DNA of 64,000 nucleotides from assembly GCA_019915135.1 (NCBI GenBank), contig JAHLMK010000005.1, positions 2,604,001 through 2,668,000 on the forward strand, given 5' to 3'. Below are positions 34,816-46,503 of this stretch, in pieces; the stretch's first letter is position 1; each line of letters starts with the position of its first letter. The notes beneath the pieces are model-generated. The model had not been told where the DNA came from. It was given only the letters and a program-made list of their open reading frames with translations, and did not search any database. The translations under genes were made by a program, and so were the position numbers. The stretch is from Strobilurus pachycystidiatus (taxonomy: Eukaryota; Basidiomycota; Agaricomycetes; Agaricales; Physalacriaceae).

Positions 34816-35943
34816 CTATGAGGATAATTGTGCAATGAGCATAGATACCAGAGAGCCGAACCAAGAACGACGCACAACACTCATTATCCTCGTTGGCTGC
34901 GGAGCGAGGACCTCAATTTCGTGTTCTGGTTTATGCTTCTTGTTGTCCACTGGGTTGGGAACCTCTTCGTTCTGGACGCGTTTCTTCGTAATCGTAAGCG
35001 GAGACCATCCCTCCTTCACACGCACATCTACCGACTTCACTTCCTCATCTCCCGACTTGGGCAGGGGTACCGACCGAATCTTCTGTCCTAACACGATGTC
35101 ATCCGCGCTCACCATGATCCCTTGCGCCTCGGTCTCCTTCAGGACACTCCACGGTACGCGGTAGCCATACATCCCTGGGATTTCGAGGGAGGTGCGCTTG
35201 AAGAAATACGGACGGCGAAATGTTATTGGCTTTGGGCGAGGCGGGAGGGATGCAGGGACTGGGATAGTGGTGGATAGTGGCATGGCGGTTGGAATTGACT
35301 GGGCGAAGTAGATTGGTACGCGTCTGGTGGGTGGAAGGTGGGCGGACTGCTCAACCTGTCAGGACCGAGGCGCGTCGAGTACAGTGCAGCGTACCACGTC
35401 AACAGGGACTATGCTAGTAGCCCGACTCGGAGGTCCTTGTGCACTCCTTTTGCATACAAGCTGCTCATGGTCAGAGACGCCAGGACTCCGGAACGTGTGT
35501 ACACTTACCTGCACCATCTGGTCATAGGTATGCGCCTGGACGGACTACATCGACACTATCAACATCTGCGTAAAGGCGATTGACAATACGCACCTTGGAG
35601 TACGCCATAGCGAGGTTGTGGAACATCTGATCCCTTTCTGCCTTCGACAAGACCTAGTAAGGGACTGGTCAGCTTTGAAGACGGACTCAGATGGCGGACG
35701 CGTACAGATGAGGAGCCCTGATCCTGATCCTTCGAAATTAAGTCGCATTGATCCATCTAGGCATGAGATGAGCGTGGGCGAGACCGGAAAAGACGCGAAC
35801 AGGCACTGACAATCTGCGCAACGATCAGTGTTTAGTTTCAGTGGCGCACAAAACCTTGTACATACATCTCGATGCCGCTGGAAGTCGAGCGGTTCGCAGT
35901 GGGGCGGGGACCAGCTTTGTGGTCCTGGGCCAGCGGGAAACAT
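34816..35943 (-). CDS. Unknown multi-exon gene, partly resolved
   Basis: The last exon (35355-34816) reads in frame through VEQSAHLPP and IPTAMPLSTTIPVPA to a stop, encoding a basic, Pro-rich segment. Upstream exons that join in phase 0 are 35535-35509 (AHTYDQMVQ), 35653-35594 (VLSKAERDQMFHNLAMAYSK) and 35943-35866 (MFPAGPGPQSWSPPH start). The stretch between 35865 and 35654 is unresolved: either one long intron or a micro-exon, for example ATT after a TTGCGCAG acceptor. About 234 residues, largely soluble, with short helical parts. I do not recognise the family. The intronless last exon alone would give a 155-residue protein from the ATG at 35283, a weaker alternative. Confidence 0.5.
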
Positions 35944-37595
35944 GATTGGTGGTAGCGGCGGTGATGGTGGTAGGAAAAGCGAAAGAAGAAGCAGCAGAAG
36001 CCTAAGGATCGGAATTCGAAGTACTATACTGTAGACTGGTTCCAATTTGGGTCATGTCACGCCTAGAGGCTTTGACGCGGGACGGTTTAGCTCGCAAGGA
36101 AGACAGAAACGTGTAACTACAGAGACCCTATGTAGCGGTGTACTCATACGTCGAGTATCTCTTATTTGCAGAAGAGGCTGATCGGCGTTGTGTTCGAGGC
36201 ATCATTAATGTCAAAACACTTTATAGATGTACGAGGAAGAGGCTAGTGAATATTATTTTGCATGTCCTTGGTGCCTTCCTGAGCACCTACAGGCATTTGA
36301 TCTACGAGAACAAATGAGCTGCATATCCTCAAGGTGACTGTCGGTATGAACTTACCTACACAAAGAGCCAAGTTCGGTCATCACGTCAGTCTGAGATCCT
36401 TCAGGCGTCGAGCAAGATGGCAAAATCGAGGGATGACACCACGGCTAAGAGGCATTGAACCGACTCAATACTGGCCGTCAAATTTGACGTTCAAGGCGGT
36501 CACCTCCGGAGTGCAACACACAGAACCGATTATGTACTCCACTCCAGCGACAGCAATTCGAAGCCACGAGCAGCCTCCTAGTTAATAGCCCAGCGAGAAC
36601 AATCCCTGAGCCCGTCCAGTACGATGAATGTATTTCATAGGATAAAGCAGGCATGACTGTCGTGTTTTCTGAGCATTGTCCCACTCATGCAAATCGCGCG
36701 ATATTCGAAGGAGAGACGATGAGCGGCGTCACTTCGAGGGAGGGATTCGCTATGGAATGATTTGGATGGACAGAGACGCCGCCACTGTTTCGCGCCCGTT
36801 TAGAGCTGTATTGAATTCGTCAGTCCATCGTAGTGAGGCACGTTGTTCGAATGTACCATCAAGGCAAGCGCCATTGACAACGATGAGATTATATCTTCTG
36901 GGAGAGCGAAACGAACGACTCCGGGAACATGCACGACGCATTTTTGCTGCTACCAAGCTGTATATGATCTATGGTCCTCTGCACCGCTGCGAGAGACTGT
37001 AGCAGGCCGTTGCGTCGTATAATGAATGAGGCAGAAATTTTGGAGACGAAGGCGGTGGAGGGATAAGGGGTGTCCCAAGGGTGTCCTACTGTCTGAAAGA
37101 CGTGCCTAGTATGAATAGAAATTCCACAGGACCACTTCCACACACCTGCATGAGAAGCACTGTCATCCACGCATTTCAAGTTGTAACCCTTGGGGAATGC
37201 ACTGTGCAGCGATGGGTGGCACCAAACGACGACTATTCCGCTAGTGGGGGAGCATGACAGTAAAAACGCTGGCAGAAACCACCAGAGGCGCTCTTCAAAC
37301 GTCCAGTTGTGGCAAACACGGATATCGTCGCGTCCTAGCAAGGTGTAGATGACGGCGAAGAGAGAGAAGCGAGATTGATCTAGGGTTAGGGTTGTGTCCA
37401 TCTCACTCTGCCCTTGTCAATAATGCCAAATGATAATCTTTAACTTACAACCATCTCACGTCCGATTCAGATACAGGATAGGGTTAACGAGAACTTGACA
37501 TGTGTACACTGCTTATATTTTAGCCTTAGATCTACACCGCTCACGCGGGTACGTTCGCTCTCATCCTCTTCTTCATTTCTTGACACTCTTCTAGA
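35944..37595. other. Intergenic; one weak minus-strand frame
   Basis: A minus frame from an ATG at 37401 (MDTTLTLDQSRFSLFAVIY start, hydrophobic LWWFLPAFLLSC) stays open to 36889. It has no recognised domain and no splice support, so I do not call it a gene. The remainder shows nothing. Confidence 0.35.
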
Positions 37596-38912
37596 CATCA
37601 GCAAGTCGGGAGGGGTGTAATCGGTGTAATCCTACGCCGATTACACCTTTTTGGGACGTGTAATTTCACACGGTACATGCGTAATTGCAGCGTTTGCAGT
37701 GTAAATCGTGTAAACCCAGATTACACAGTTTACACCATTGCACCCAGCCAGATTTTACCCATCCAGGTTACACAGGCATCTTGCAGAGCACTTTTGAGAT
37801 CACACAGCGACAGGAGGAGCGGAAATGCAAATGGAATTGCCAGTAGATACCACAACCGTGTGACTACGTATACAGGACCCAGAGCCGTGTTACCCAGCAC
37901 ACCATCCAACATCTGCGCCGACACACGCGCACCGAACACCGACTCCAGCACGGCATCCACGACACACCAGGCACCCAAGACTGAGACTCGCACCGACGCC
38001 AGACCTAACAGAATTGATGTCGCGCGAACCATCGAGACACTGGGAACAAGAGTGAGAAAAATCTGACGGCTACGGAGAACGGACTTACCCATTCGTCGGA
38101 TGCTGCGCATTGTCCGACACACACCGCTCGCCCTCGTGGCAAGCTGGCCGTCAGAGCGGGTCCTGCTCGCTGTTCCCATTCGACTTCGATAGCCTTGGCC
38201 CGTGGTCCTCGTCCTCGGAGTGGATCATTGTCCGCGGCAGAAATACGGCCTCGTCCACGGTAGGGGAGATGTCCTCGTCCACGGTAGGGGGATGTCCTCG
38301 TCCAAAGAGTCGGGATCCTCGTCCAAAAGGTATCGTGAATCGTCCTCGTCCGCGCTCTCTTGTGTGGGGTATCGTCCTGGTCCTTGAGCGTGTGACATTT
38401 CTGCAGTCCTTCGCGCTGGTCCACAGTGAGCAGATTGACAGCAGGGTGGTCAAGTCAAAAGGAGCATGGCAGAGCGCAGGCGGAGACGGTGGGAAGGAAC
38501 GAAAATAATGAGCGCGGAGTTTAAAACAATGAGAGCCAAGCCCAACATGCACGTGGTGGCGATCGTTTGCGTCACCTCTTCGGACTTGTCTATTTAGATA
38601 AATTTTGCCGCTTCAACAAGCCGCACGGCGCAGAGCCGCGCTCTTTGCCACAGAGCGCCTTTGCGTAGTCTTAGTGTCTGTAATTAGCAATGAAAATGTT
38701 CTTATTGCTCACATGTGCATCACTAGAGGGACCATGTTGGATTTGCAGTCACATTTATTATCTGAGCTAAGACAGAGTGTAAAGCAGGTGCATAGAGTGT
38801 AAGGGTGTAGACGTGTAATCATAGTATAATCGTGTAAAACGTGTAAGATTGGACCCTTGATTACACCGGTTATACGATTACGCCGAATTACACACCTTCG
38901 AACTTGCTGATG
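37596..38912. mobile_element. 1.3 kb inverted-repeat element with GTGTAA subterminal repeats
   Basis: The ends are inverted copies: left CATCAGCAAGT then GGTGTAATCGG, right the reverse complement of CATCAGCAAGT then GGTGTGTAATTCGG. Within about 130 bp of each end, GTGTAA or TTACAC recurs many times in both directions, as in subterminal transposase-binding repeats of DNA transposons. The interior holds a minus-strand frame with membrane-like segments (37730-38179) and a short tandem repeat, but no transposase. No clear target duplication is seen. The right end overlaps the final codons of the dioxygenase gene. Confidence 0.5.
38209..38370. repeat. Tandem TCCTCGTCCA repeat
   Basis: About six units of roughly 23-25 bp sharing GTCCTCGTCCACGGTAGGGG or shorter versions. 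On the minus strand it would encode an RGRG-rich stretch. Confidence 0.7.
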
Positions 38913-40364
38913 GAGTCGCCAGTACGAAGTCATAGTTGACATCTGCGAAGGGCCGAGCATCTTTGAAGCCATGCTTCTTTATCGTCTCTTCGTCCGTTAT
39001 AACCTTGGCCTCCTGTACGGTCAAGATGGGTTCAGCGCAACACTGGAATGATCAATAGCGCCCGACTACTTACGACGACAAGGGACGAACGCGTGCCAAA
39101 CACGGCGTCGCTACCCAAGAAGGGGTCGCCTTTGAAATACAGCGCTGTGATCAGCGGGTCGTATCCATTTGCCTACACAGTGGTCAGCGAAGGTACCATA
39201 CAAAAGGCGATCACTTGCCTGAATCAGGAAATGCAGATGCGCAGGCCTCCACACATGTCTGTTGAGCTTCTTCATCATCGCGCCCACAGGCCCGTCGTTC
39301 GGGATAGTGTATGGCACAGGTCTAGCGTTCTATCAGTCAGAGCAATATGTTTCATACCGGCGGCCATTCGCTTACACGACAGCTCTAAACGAATACGAAC
39401 CATCTTCTGCAGTCGTTACTTTGCCGCGACACTCAGGTCCATTACGATCGGAGTACTGTCGCACTAATTGAGTTCTAGGTCGGGTACGGAGGAAGGCTAG
39501 AAGAGCAACCTGTGTATCGTACACCCCATCTCCATCCGTCTCCCACATATCAAGCACAGCGCCGGCGATGGGCCTGCCTTTTGTATCGGAGATCCTCCCA
39601 TGGACGTACATGTACTGGCCTTTGCCTTCCGATGCGATGGAGGCTCCGTTAGGCACTAGGATACATGAATGAGACTAAGAGCACTACGTGCATTGATACT
39701 TCTACTCACGAAGATCCGCGTCGTCGGTATGGAAAGGCCCGAGAACAGTATTCTCGGTAGCGTTTGTGGGTTTGACGTTATTCAGCGAATCGACGAGAGC
39801 TGAGACGCCCAGAGTGTCAGACAGGAGAATGAATTCTAAATGGTATTGACGTGGTTGAGTGACAGGTCAACGATGATGCGAGGGAAAGCACACCTTGACG
39901 AATGTCGGTCGACTTCTTGCCCGTCTCAGTGAGAAAGTTGATTGCTGTCCTATCAAATTAGAGCCATGTCAATTGAGAACTCAGGCTGGGAAAGACTTGG
40001 AGACATACATCCACTCATCGGTCGTCACCGCGGATTCGCGTATGAAGTCGTGAAGGTGTTTGATCTAACCGGCCCAGTCCCCGGTCAGTTTCTCGTACCG
40101 TGTATCAAGACGAACCACTAACCAAGCCGTTTACCAGGAACTTCGTCCTTTCGTCCTTGCCTGGAAGAATCGGATTCATAACTAGGACGCTCCAACCAGA
40201 CCAGACCAAACCCAAGACGCACAGTTTTGGTTGTTCGCAATAACATTATCCGTTATCGTCTCCAGGGTGATGTCCATCATCGCAGGCAACTTCGACAAGT
40301 CGATGTTGTACGCTTTTGCCTGGTTCGTGGCTATCACGGCGGGATCTGCGGAGTTGGTCGACAT
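38878..40364 (-). CDS. Intradiol ring-cleavage dioxygenase (catechol/hydroxyquinol type)
   Basis: Ten exons: 40364-40223, 40181-40123, 40064-40009, 39949-39894, 39835-39710, 39655-39510, 39455-39376, 39321-39219, 39172-39074 and 39012-38878; 333 residues. The intron after exon 8 has a GC donor (GCAAGT). The N-terminal helical domain (residues 1-140; FLTETGKKSTDIRQEF) is the dimerisation part of this class. The catalytic beta fold has Fe(III) ligands Tyr192 (DGDGVYDTQ), Tyr226 (VPYTIPNDGPVG), His250 and His252 (WRPAHLHF), with Arg247 at the catalytic Arg position; spacing fits the family. It cleaves catechol-type diols between the two hydroxyl carbons. Catechol versus hydroxyquinol specificity cannot be fixed by eye. 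The last 11 or so residues (PSASSKVCNSA) lie inside the terminal repeat of the adjacent element. Confidence 0.88.
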
Positions 40365-42956
40365 GATGGCGGGTAGAAAGCCAGCGTCCAGTCCAGCTGG
40401 GAATATTCTACCTCATAAGCGCCTAACGAGATGGGGAAGCACACGTCGTGGTTGTGCATGATGCATATCCATTCACATGATGCCGAAAGACCGTGTCAAA
40501 AGTCTGGTATTTTTGAGTTTGGATAGAAAGAATGGAAGGTGTAATTGATTGACCTCGGGAGCCGTGCCGCGTTTCGCAACGAAGTGAGGGGCTAACTTGG
40601 AGGAAGTGTCTGCTTCGAGTTGAGCGGAAAAAGGAAAGGACAGGCTGTGCCGAGATGTGTGCCGAACGAGAGGCGCCCCCTCGGCCCGGAAAGAATTTCG
40701 GGTCTTTCCTGCCACCACCGCCGGCGGCTTCATGCCATCGTTTGTACTCGGAGGTTACCCCAACGCATTGGATACCTCAGAATAGTCGACGCTCAAGTTC
40801 AGTCGTCCCTGGAGCCTGGACGCGTGATGGCTAATCGAGTTTTGGTCAAGTGACATCTCCATACTCTCGACTCTCAACGCAATCTGGTTGGGCGCAGGTG
40901 ATAGCATCTATACATTTTTTCGCTGGTCCTAGAGCCGGGATAGCAATATCACGCGTCAAATAGATGAGTGCACAAACTGCGTTCAGATCGCAAGAGAAAT
41001 GAACAATGAATCGTCCCTGGCATGGTGAGTCGACTGTTCCGCTTTTCTCTCATTTCAATTGTATGTACATCTTAACCATTCCTACTCAAGCAACGCGGTT
41101 GATAGACAGAATTGCGATCTTCTGTCTTAAACCTTGGGTAAGCCTTCCCTTGTGAGATGCTTCATCACCAGTTCATAGCACCAGCCCCGCCGCCGGACCT
41201 GTCGACGCGAAGATCCAACTTTGTGGTATTGACCAAAGCTTGTGGCTCACAGCTAGTGGTACTAGTAGCATGACAATGACACGTCTATGTTGTCTCCTGA
41301 GGATGATCTGGGAGGTCTTTTGGATACGAGTGTGCATTAACGATGATGTGATGCCCGATTCCCGACGTCGGGAGTCGGGACTCGGTTGCTTGATTGGGCA
41401 AACTTTTCTCTCTTGATAACGCTAACCACCGACAATTTGGCGGCCAGAGACCGCACCCAGCAGCCCTGAGGTAGCTGTCCACTTCTACCAGTTGAAATAT
41501 GTACTTTTTCAAGTGGAGGAAGGTCAATTCCCCCTGGAGAAAGCAAGCGGGATGACGCATACCGCTGTGTGTACGCGCTTGACTTCTGTATTTTTGGGTT
41601 TACTAAATCTGCCCGAGTCCGGATATGGTCCGAATGGTCAGCTTTCGTCCTTTGGTCGGGTCTGGTGTGTTTGTGTACTAGCCGCCGGTGCGGAATGGTA
41701 CATTCTCCACATCCCTGCGTGAGTTCTCCCTCTTGAAGACGTTCCTTCTCGATGCTCATTCACGGTGACGCGAAGAAAGGAGCGAACGTCAAAATTCCAC
41801 CACGACTTCGTTGGCGAAATTCCCATCCCGCCATCGTCAGGTTCTGTCCTTGCTGTTATTCGGTCCGGTCGAAGAGAAAGCTTGCCGGTACGAGTCGGAG
41901 TGACGCCTGTCGCAAGTCTATTCGGCCCAGAGATTGAGTGAAAGCGCTGCTCGTAGATCAACAAGATTCACCGCTCCACCTTACCTACATTTCCCTAAAG
42001 GGAATGAAAGTGTACAAGTGGAACCTTCCGGCGCCGCGCCACTTGATGATTGACTGTCCCGTGGCCCAATGAAACTCCCTTATCCACCCGGTTGCCCACA
42101 CACGATTAACAGAGTCGTGTCCATGGATGTCTACGTACGTCTAGAATGCATGAACTGAGGCTGCTGGCACTTACGGTCTCGTGCGGAACTCTCTCATTCT
42201 CTCCGACGCCGTATCTAATCATAGACTTGCATAGGACGTCTCATTTACACTGCGTGATACCTCCGTCCGCCGCGATGGAATGTTTGCCGGATAGCTGGCT
42301 ATACGGCATACTGCTCGGGAGGAGTTGCTCGTTTGCTGCCACTAGCTTCAATTTCCGAGGGAATTCAGCGAATAAAAGCTTGTTTTCCCCTTCTAGAGTC
42401 CAAAACAAGCACTTCGCTCAATTTCGCTGTCGCTTCCAAGCTCTGAGAAAGCGAAGTTAGCAATACTGCACCTCGTGATTGTGCAATTCCCGCTGCCATT
42501 TTAGTCGCGCACTCAGGCTGGGTCCAGCCCGGAAAGTCCATCGAGAAGGTTCCGAACGTCCATATGATCACCTTCCGGCTCACGTCGCTTCATGCGGTTA
42601 ATGCACAGCCTCGGTCTTGCAATAATTGCAGAGATGGCGGACGGCTTGTCGGATCGACGGGGCGCGGCGCGCTTTTGCGTCGCTGTTCCTATCTTTTTTG
42701 TTCTGTGGCGTTGAATGTAGAATATAATGGCATCAGCACAACCCTGCTAAGACTATGTACGGATACTTATACGCGCACAATCCGTCTCGGGTCGGTGAGA
42801 ACAGGCTGCCATTCAATTCAGGGCCCAGTCCGAAATTGTGACGTATTCGGAAATGGACACGGGTTCGAGCTCACAGGTTTACTTAACTCTCTCATGGGCA
42901 TGATGAACTGACGACTCTCTATCCTCTCATCCCCTCCTACACGATTAATCAATATT
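40365..42956. other. Long intergenic stretch, no gene supported
   Basis: Several short frames occur on both strands (for example 41337-41759 minus, 42365-42583 minus, 42146-42460 plus). None has family motifs or consistent splice sites. It contains the upstream region of the dioxygenase gene on the left and of the F-box-like gene on the right. Confidence 0.4.
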
Positions 42957-44922
42957 ATGGATGCCACAGGGATGCGCTCCGGACGCGGCGGGGAGGACTA
43001 TTTTCTTCCGTGTGTTTGGCGTATCAAATTGTGATCAATGACAAGTGCTGACGCGATTGACAGCCAATCGCTCTACTGGAAAGTTTTCGAGAGCTATTCG
43101 TGAGTGGCACACACTATTTCTTTGGATCACTTGCTAAAATCTAGCGCAGTCCCATGGAGGATGACACACCCCAACCGGTGCAACCACCCCTCCCCGTCGA
43201 AGACTGGCACTGCAAGCATGAACACAGGCGCACACTGATGCGCTTGACTCCCTTCCCGCTCCTCGGCACTCTCCCTAATGAATTACTCTTCCACATATTC
43301 AGCTACCTGCCCCCTTCGGACCTGTTTCGCGTTTCCACTACTTGCTGGACGTTCTACAACTTAGCCATCAAAGAAATAAACAAGGATCTAACATTTAACA
43401 TGGGCAATGAACGTCTGCTGTACAACTCGTTGATCTGGCGAAGCCGCATCCCGGAAATGGACAAGGTGCCGCTCTCCCTCACCGTCACTGCGAACCGGTC
43501 GAACTGCTTCGAAACGCTTTATAACCGCTTCCGGTCATTCCAGTCTCTCAAAACGCTTATATTTAGTGACATGGATCTGGTTGGCACCACACACGTCTAC
43601 GAAGTCCTCTCCGAGTTCCCCAATCTACGCCGCCTCTCCTTCATAAAATGCTTACTCCCCGGATGCCCTCCAGCCATAGCTGGGACGCTCGGAGACTTGC
43701 CCATCGAGGAACTGGATATCATATTCGTCACTTGGGAAGTCACACATCCACCCCCACCCTACCAACCTCATGTACAGCTCCCTCACCATGGGCATCATCA
43801 CGTACACCAGATGGTCCACCAGATGACCCCAGGGTTCACCTTTGCGCCACCCATCCTCCCACCACCCGCTGCCCATGTTCACGCACCCATGCATCACCAT
43901 GGCCTACACTTCATTCAGGCCCAGCCCCTTACGCACCAGGCTGGTGCTCAGCCTGGAACAGCACCCATCGGCTTGACCGCTCAGGCGTTACTGAACCAAT
44001 TGAACGGTCTCCATAATGTTCCGTTCCCATCTCTTCCGGACGGGGCCTTGAGCCGGTATGGTGCGCTCAATTTGGTGTCCGCCCCAAAGCTCAAGATCCT
44101 ACGCCTGGACTGGAGCGAGGCCGTCGCTGCATACCTGTTCGACGAAAACATGATGCGGCGCCCACCAGCGACGGCACAGCTGCATACGCTCGAGCTTCGG
44201 GGGCTTGACGAGACCAAGGCGATGGGCGGGAACCTGCACGAATATCTCCAGCGCACCACTCGGCTCTTCCGCCAGTCCCCACTCCTGCAGCGGATTGGCA
44301 TGATGCCCGACACTCGGCTCAAGCGCCTTCCCACCGACTTTGACATGAAGGACGTCCACACATACCACGGTCCGCTCGAGTCGATGGTTGCGTTCAGGAT
44401 TGCGGAGACGGTCAAGCATGTGATAGGTCTCAACGAGATACACCCGACGCGTCTAGCGACGTGTTTCTCGAAGGGACTCCCGGCCGTAGAGAGCATTGAG
44501 CTTCGCCTGCAGGTATGGGACGTGGAGGTTCTACATTGCGCGGTATACGCTTTTCCCAACGTGAAGGACCTGAGGATCAAGTATTACGGTGTGGAGGAGC
44601 CTGATGAGGTAGATTTTACTTTTTTTCCCACTCTAATCGTTCGCTGATGGATGGCTCCAAGCAAACTCTCGGGTCTTTCCCATACATATTCCTCCCTAGG
44701 CTTCCGAGTCTTCAAATCCTTCATGTATATGGGGTAGGGCCGAACCAACCCAAGGACAGGATAATCAGGGACAAGTTCAGATTCATGGGCAAGAGGTTGC
44801 GCTCGTTGTTGGAGGTTCGGCTACAGGCCGGCGCCGTTTGGAGGAGGGCCAGCGTCGAGGACAGCGACTGGCGGATGCGAGTTGACGGGCATGATACCAC
44901 GACTTATGATGATAAATTTTGA
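42957..44922 (+). CDS. F-box protein with His/Pro-rich insert
   Basis: Preferred model: exons 42957-43009, 43064-43099, 43150-44608 and 44662-44922, all GT-AG and in phase, 602 residues. A simpler start at ATG 43154 gives 571 residues. The F-box is clear at residues 67-106: PFPLLGTLPNELLFHIFSYL, then SDLFRVSTTCWTFYNLA. Leucine-rich segments follow (FRSFQSLKTLIFSDMDL; FPNLRRLSFIKCLLP), interrupted by a His/Pro/Gln-rich low-complexity region (about 245-300; HHGHHHVHQMVHQM), then more leucine-rich repeats to the end. It is probably an SCF substrate adaptor with unknown target. The upstream exons add MDATGMRSGRGGEDYFLPQS and are supported only by splice fit. Confidence 0.82.
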
Positions 44923-46503
44923 GGACCATTCAGGCTGTACTATTATAGCACACCGCCGGCGAGCATACTTGGACGTACGAAAATCATGTACAATTTTTTT
45001 CACTGTGTATTAGATTCAGATTATGTACTTGGGCATTGTTCACGTCGGTTTTAGGGCACAAATTGATTATATTATACAAGACCGGTATGAAATCGAATAA
45101 ATCACAGTGCGTGGCGTTTGTACTCGAGTATTTCGTCAAGTGATGAAGACAGCCGGATCAGTTGCACTCATTCTGCGCGCTCCACCCTTTCTTCCTCGCT
45201 GCCTGCTGGCTTCTATCGAAGGACCACAGATAACGTCCAGTCTTAGCGGCGTTCATTTGTCCCTCATCTGCTCTGTGACTATGGTGTGAGCGTTCGTCCA
45301 TCACTGGCATTTCGAAAGGTATTTGTTTCGTTTTGTGGAGTAGAATACTATGAAGGGACGATCGAGGTAAAGCATTCCTCGATGAGACAGTGCACTTACG
45401 AAGGTGAAGACCATAAGACTGGCGAAGATAAGACGCCGTAGCCGACGACGGTGAACGTTTGTGAGGTGAAGTGGGCGATGAGGAGCGTGAAGAGCCATCT
45501 CAAAGCAGCCATGGTGGATGAGCCACGGTGTTCCGTTTCAGGTTGGATGTCCAGATGTAGATGGCCGCAATGGCAGTACGATTGCCCGCGTCGATGTTGT
45601 CGCTCGAGCCAAAAGGCCGGGGGATGGCGTATAGCCCCCGATGCAGTACAGGCAAAAGGCACCACAAGCAGAGGATGGCGCCCGAGTTGGTCCACGAGGT
45701 ACAGGAGCCAGAGCATGGCGTAGCAAAGTTTGACCGGAATAGATGTCAGCCTGGCGCGACTATTAGAAGTGAAGGTGAACTCACTGATACCGCAGATAGT
45801 CAGAGATTGAAATAATAGATAGAGCCAGAGATACCAATCCGAGTCGGCTTTAAGATCGTAGGCCAGTAGTAGTTGATGGCGATGATGCCCGTGGCGTTCT
45901 GTCAGAACCAAGCTGCCACCGAGAAGGATGCGCTAGCTAGACGAGCTCGCGCTTAGCGAAGACAGCCGAATGACATCGGAAAGACTGCTTTCGTGACCCA
46001 CAGCGCGCACGAATTCCTGCACGACGCGAGGAGTATCGGAGGAATGATGGTGCAGGTGTCTCAGCCCAGATTTTTTGATGCATCGCCGTTGCGGTCACAG
46101 GAGAACTTGCAACGAGATTCGACGAATCGGACACGACGAAGAAAGAGCCAAAGAACAGGTTGCCACCCTAAGAAACAACATTAGGACTACAGCGCATAGA
46201 GTGTGAAATTGAGACAACATTGCACGAGCTGAGCGGTGAAATCAATGAAAGTCAAATTCTTCTCCTGGCCTGCGGAGTAGGAAGCGAAGAAGCTCGTGTG
46301 GCGCACGTTGAGAGCATTCTCTCGATCACATTACGTCAGTTGATTTCCCTCTTATTCGCCGCCATCGTCGCTTGCGTCGCCGACAGCACGACGAGCTCGC
46401 GCCCTCCGCTGGCAGAGTGTAGTCAAGGACTCGGAGGCCGCCAAACGTCGAAACCCTGAACAGGCACCCCCCACAGGGCAATCAAATCAAATTACTCGCC
46501 GAC
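44923..46503. other. Possible remnant of a membrane-protein gene
   Basis: Minus-strand pieces between 46180 and 45390 look protein-like: GGNLFFGSFFVVSD, DSDWYLWLYLLFQSLTICGIS, and in another frame GLYAIPRPFGSSDNIDAGNR and AALRWLFTLLIAHF. Hydrophobic segments suggest a small membrane protein with short exons, but I could not build a continuous spliced frame. It may be a pseudogene. Confidence 0.3.

Noticed and set aside
36889..37401. 170-codon minus frame
   Set aside because: No domain, no homologous pattern recognised and no splice support.
38209..38370. CRISPR-like spaced repeat
   Set aside because: Units are contiguous, degenerate, short-period tandem repeats in a eukaryotic genome.
45396..45911. 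171-codon minus frame with hydrophobic parts
   Set aside because: Neighbouring frames carry equally protein-like pieces and no consistent splicing joins them; kept only as a possible remnant.
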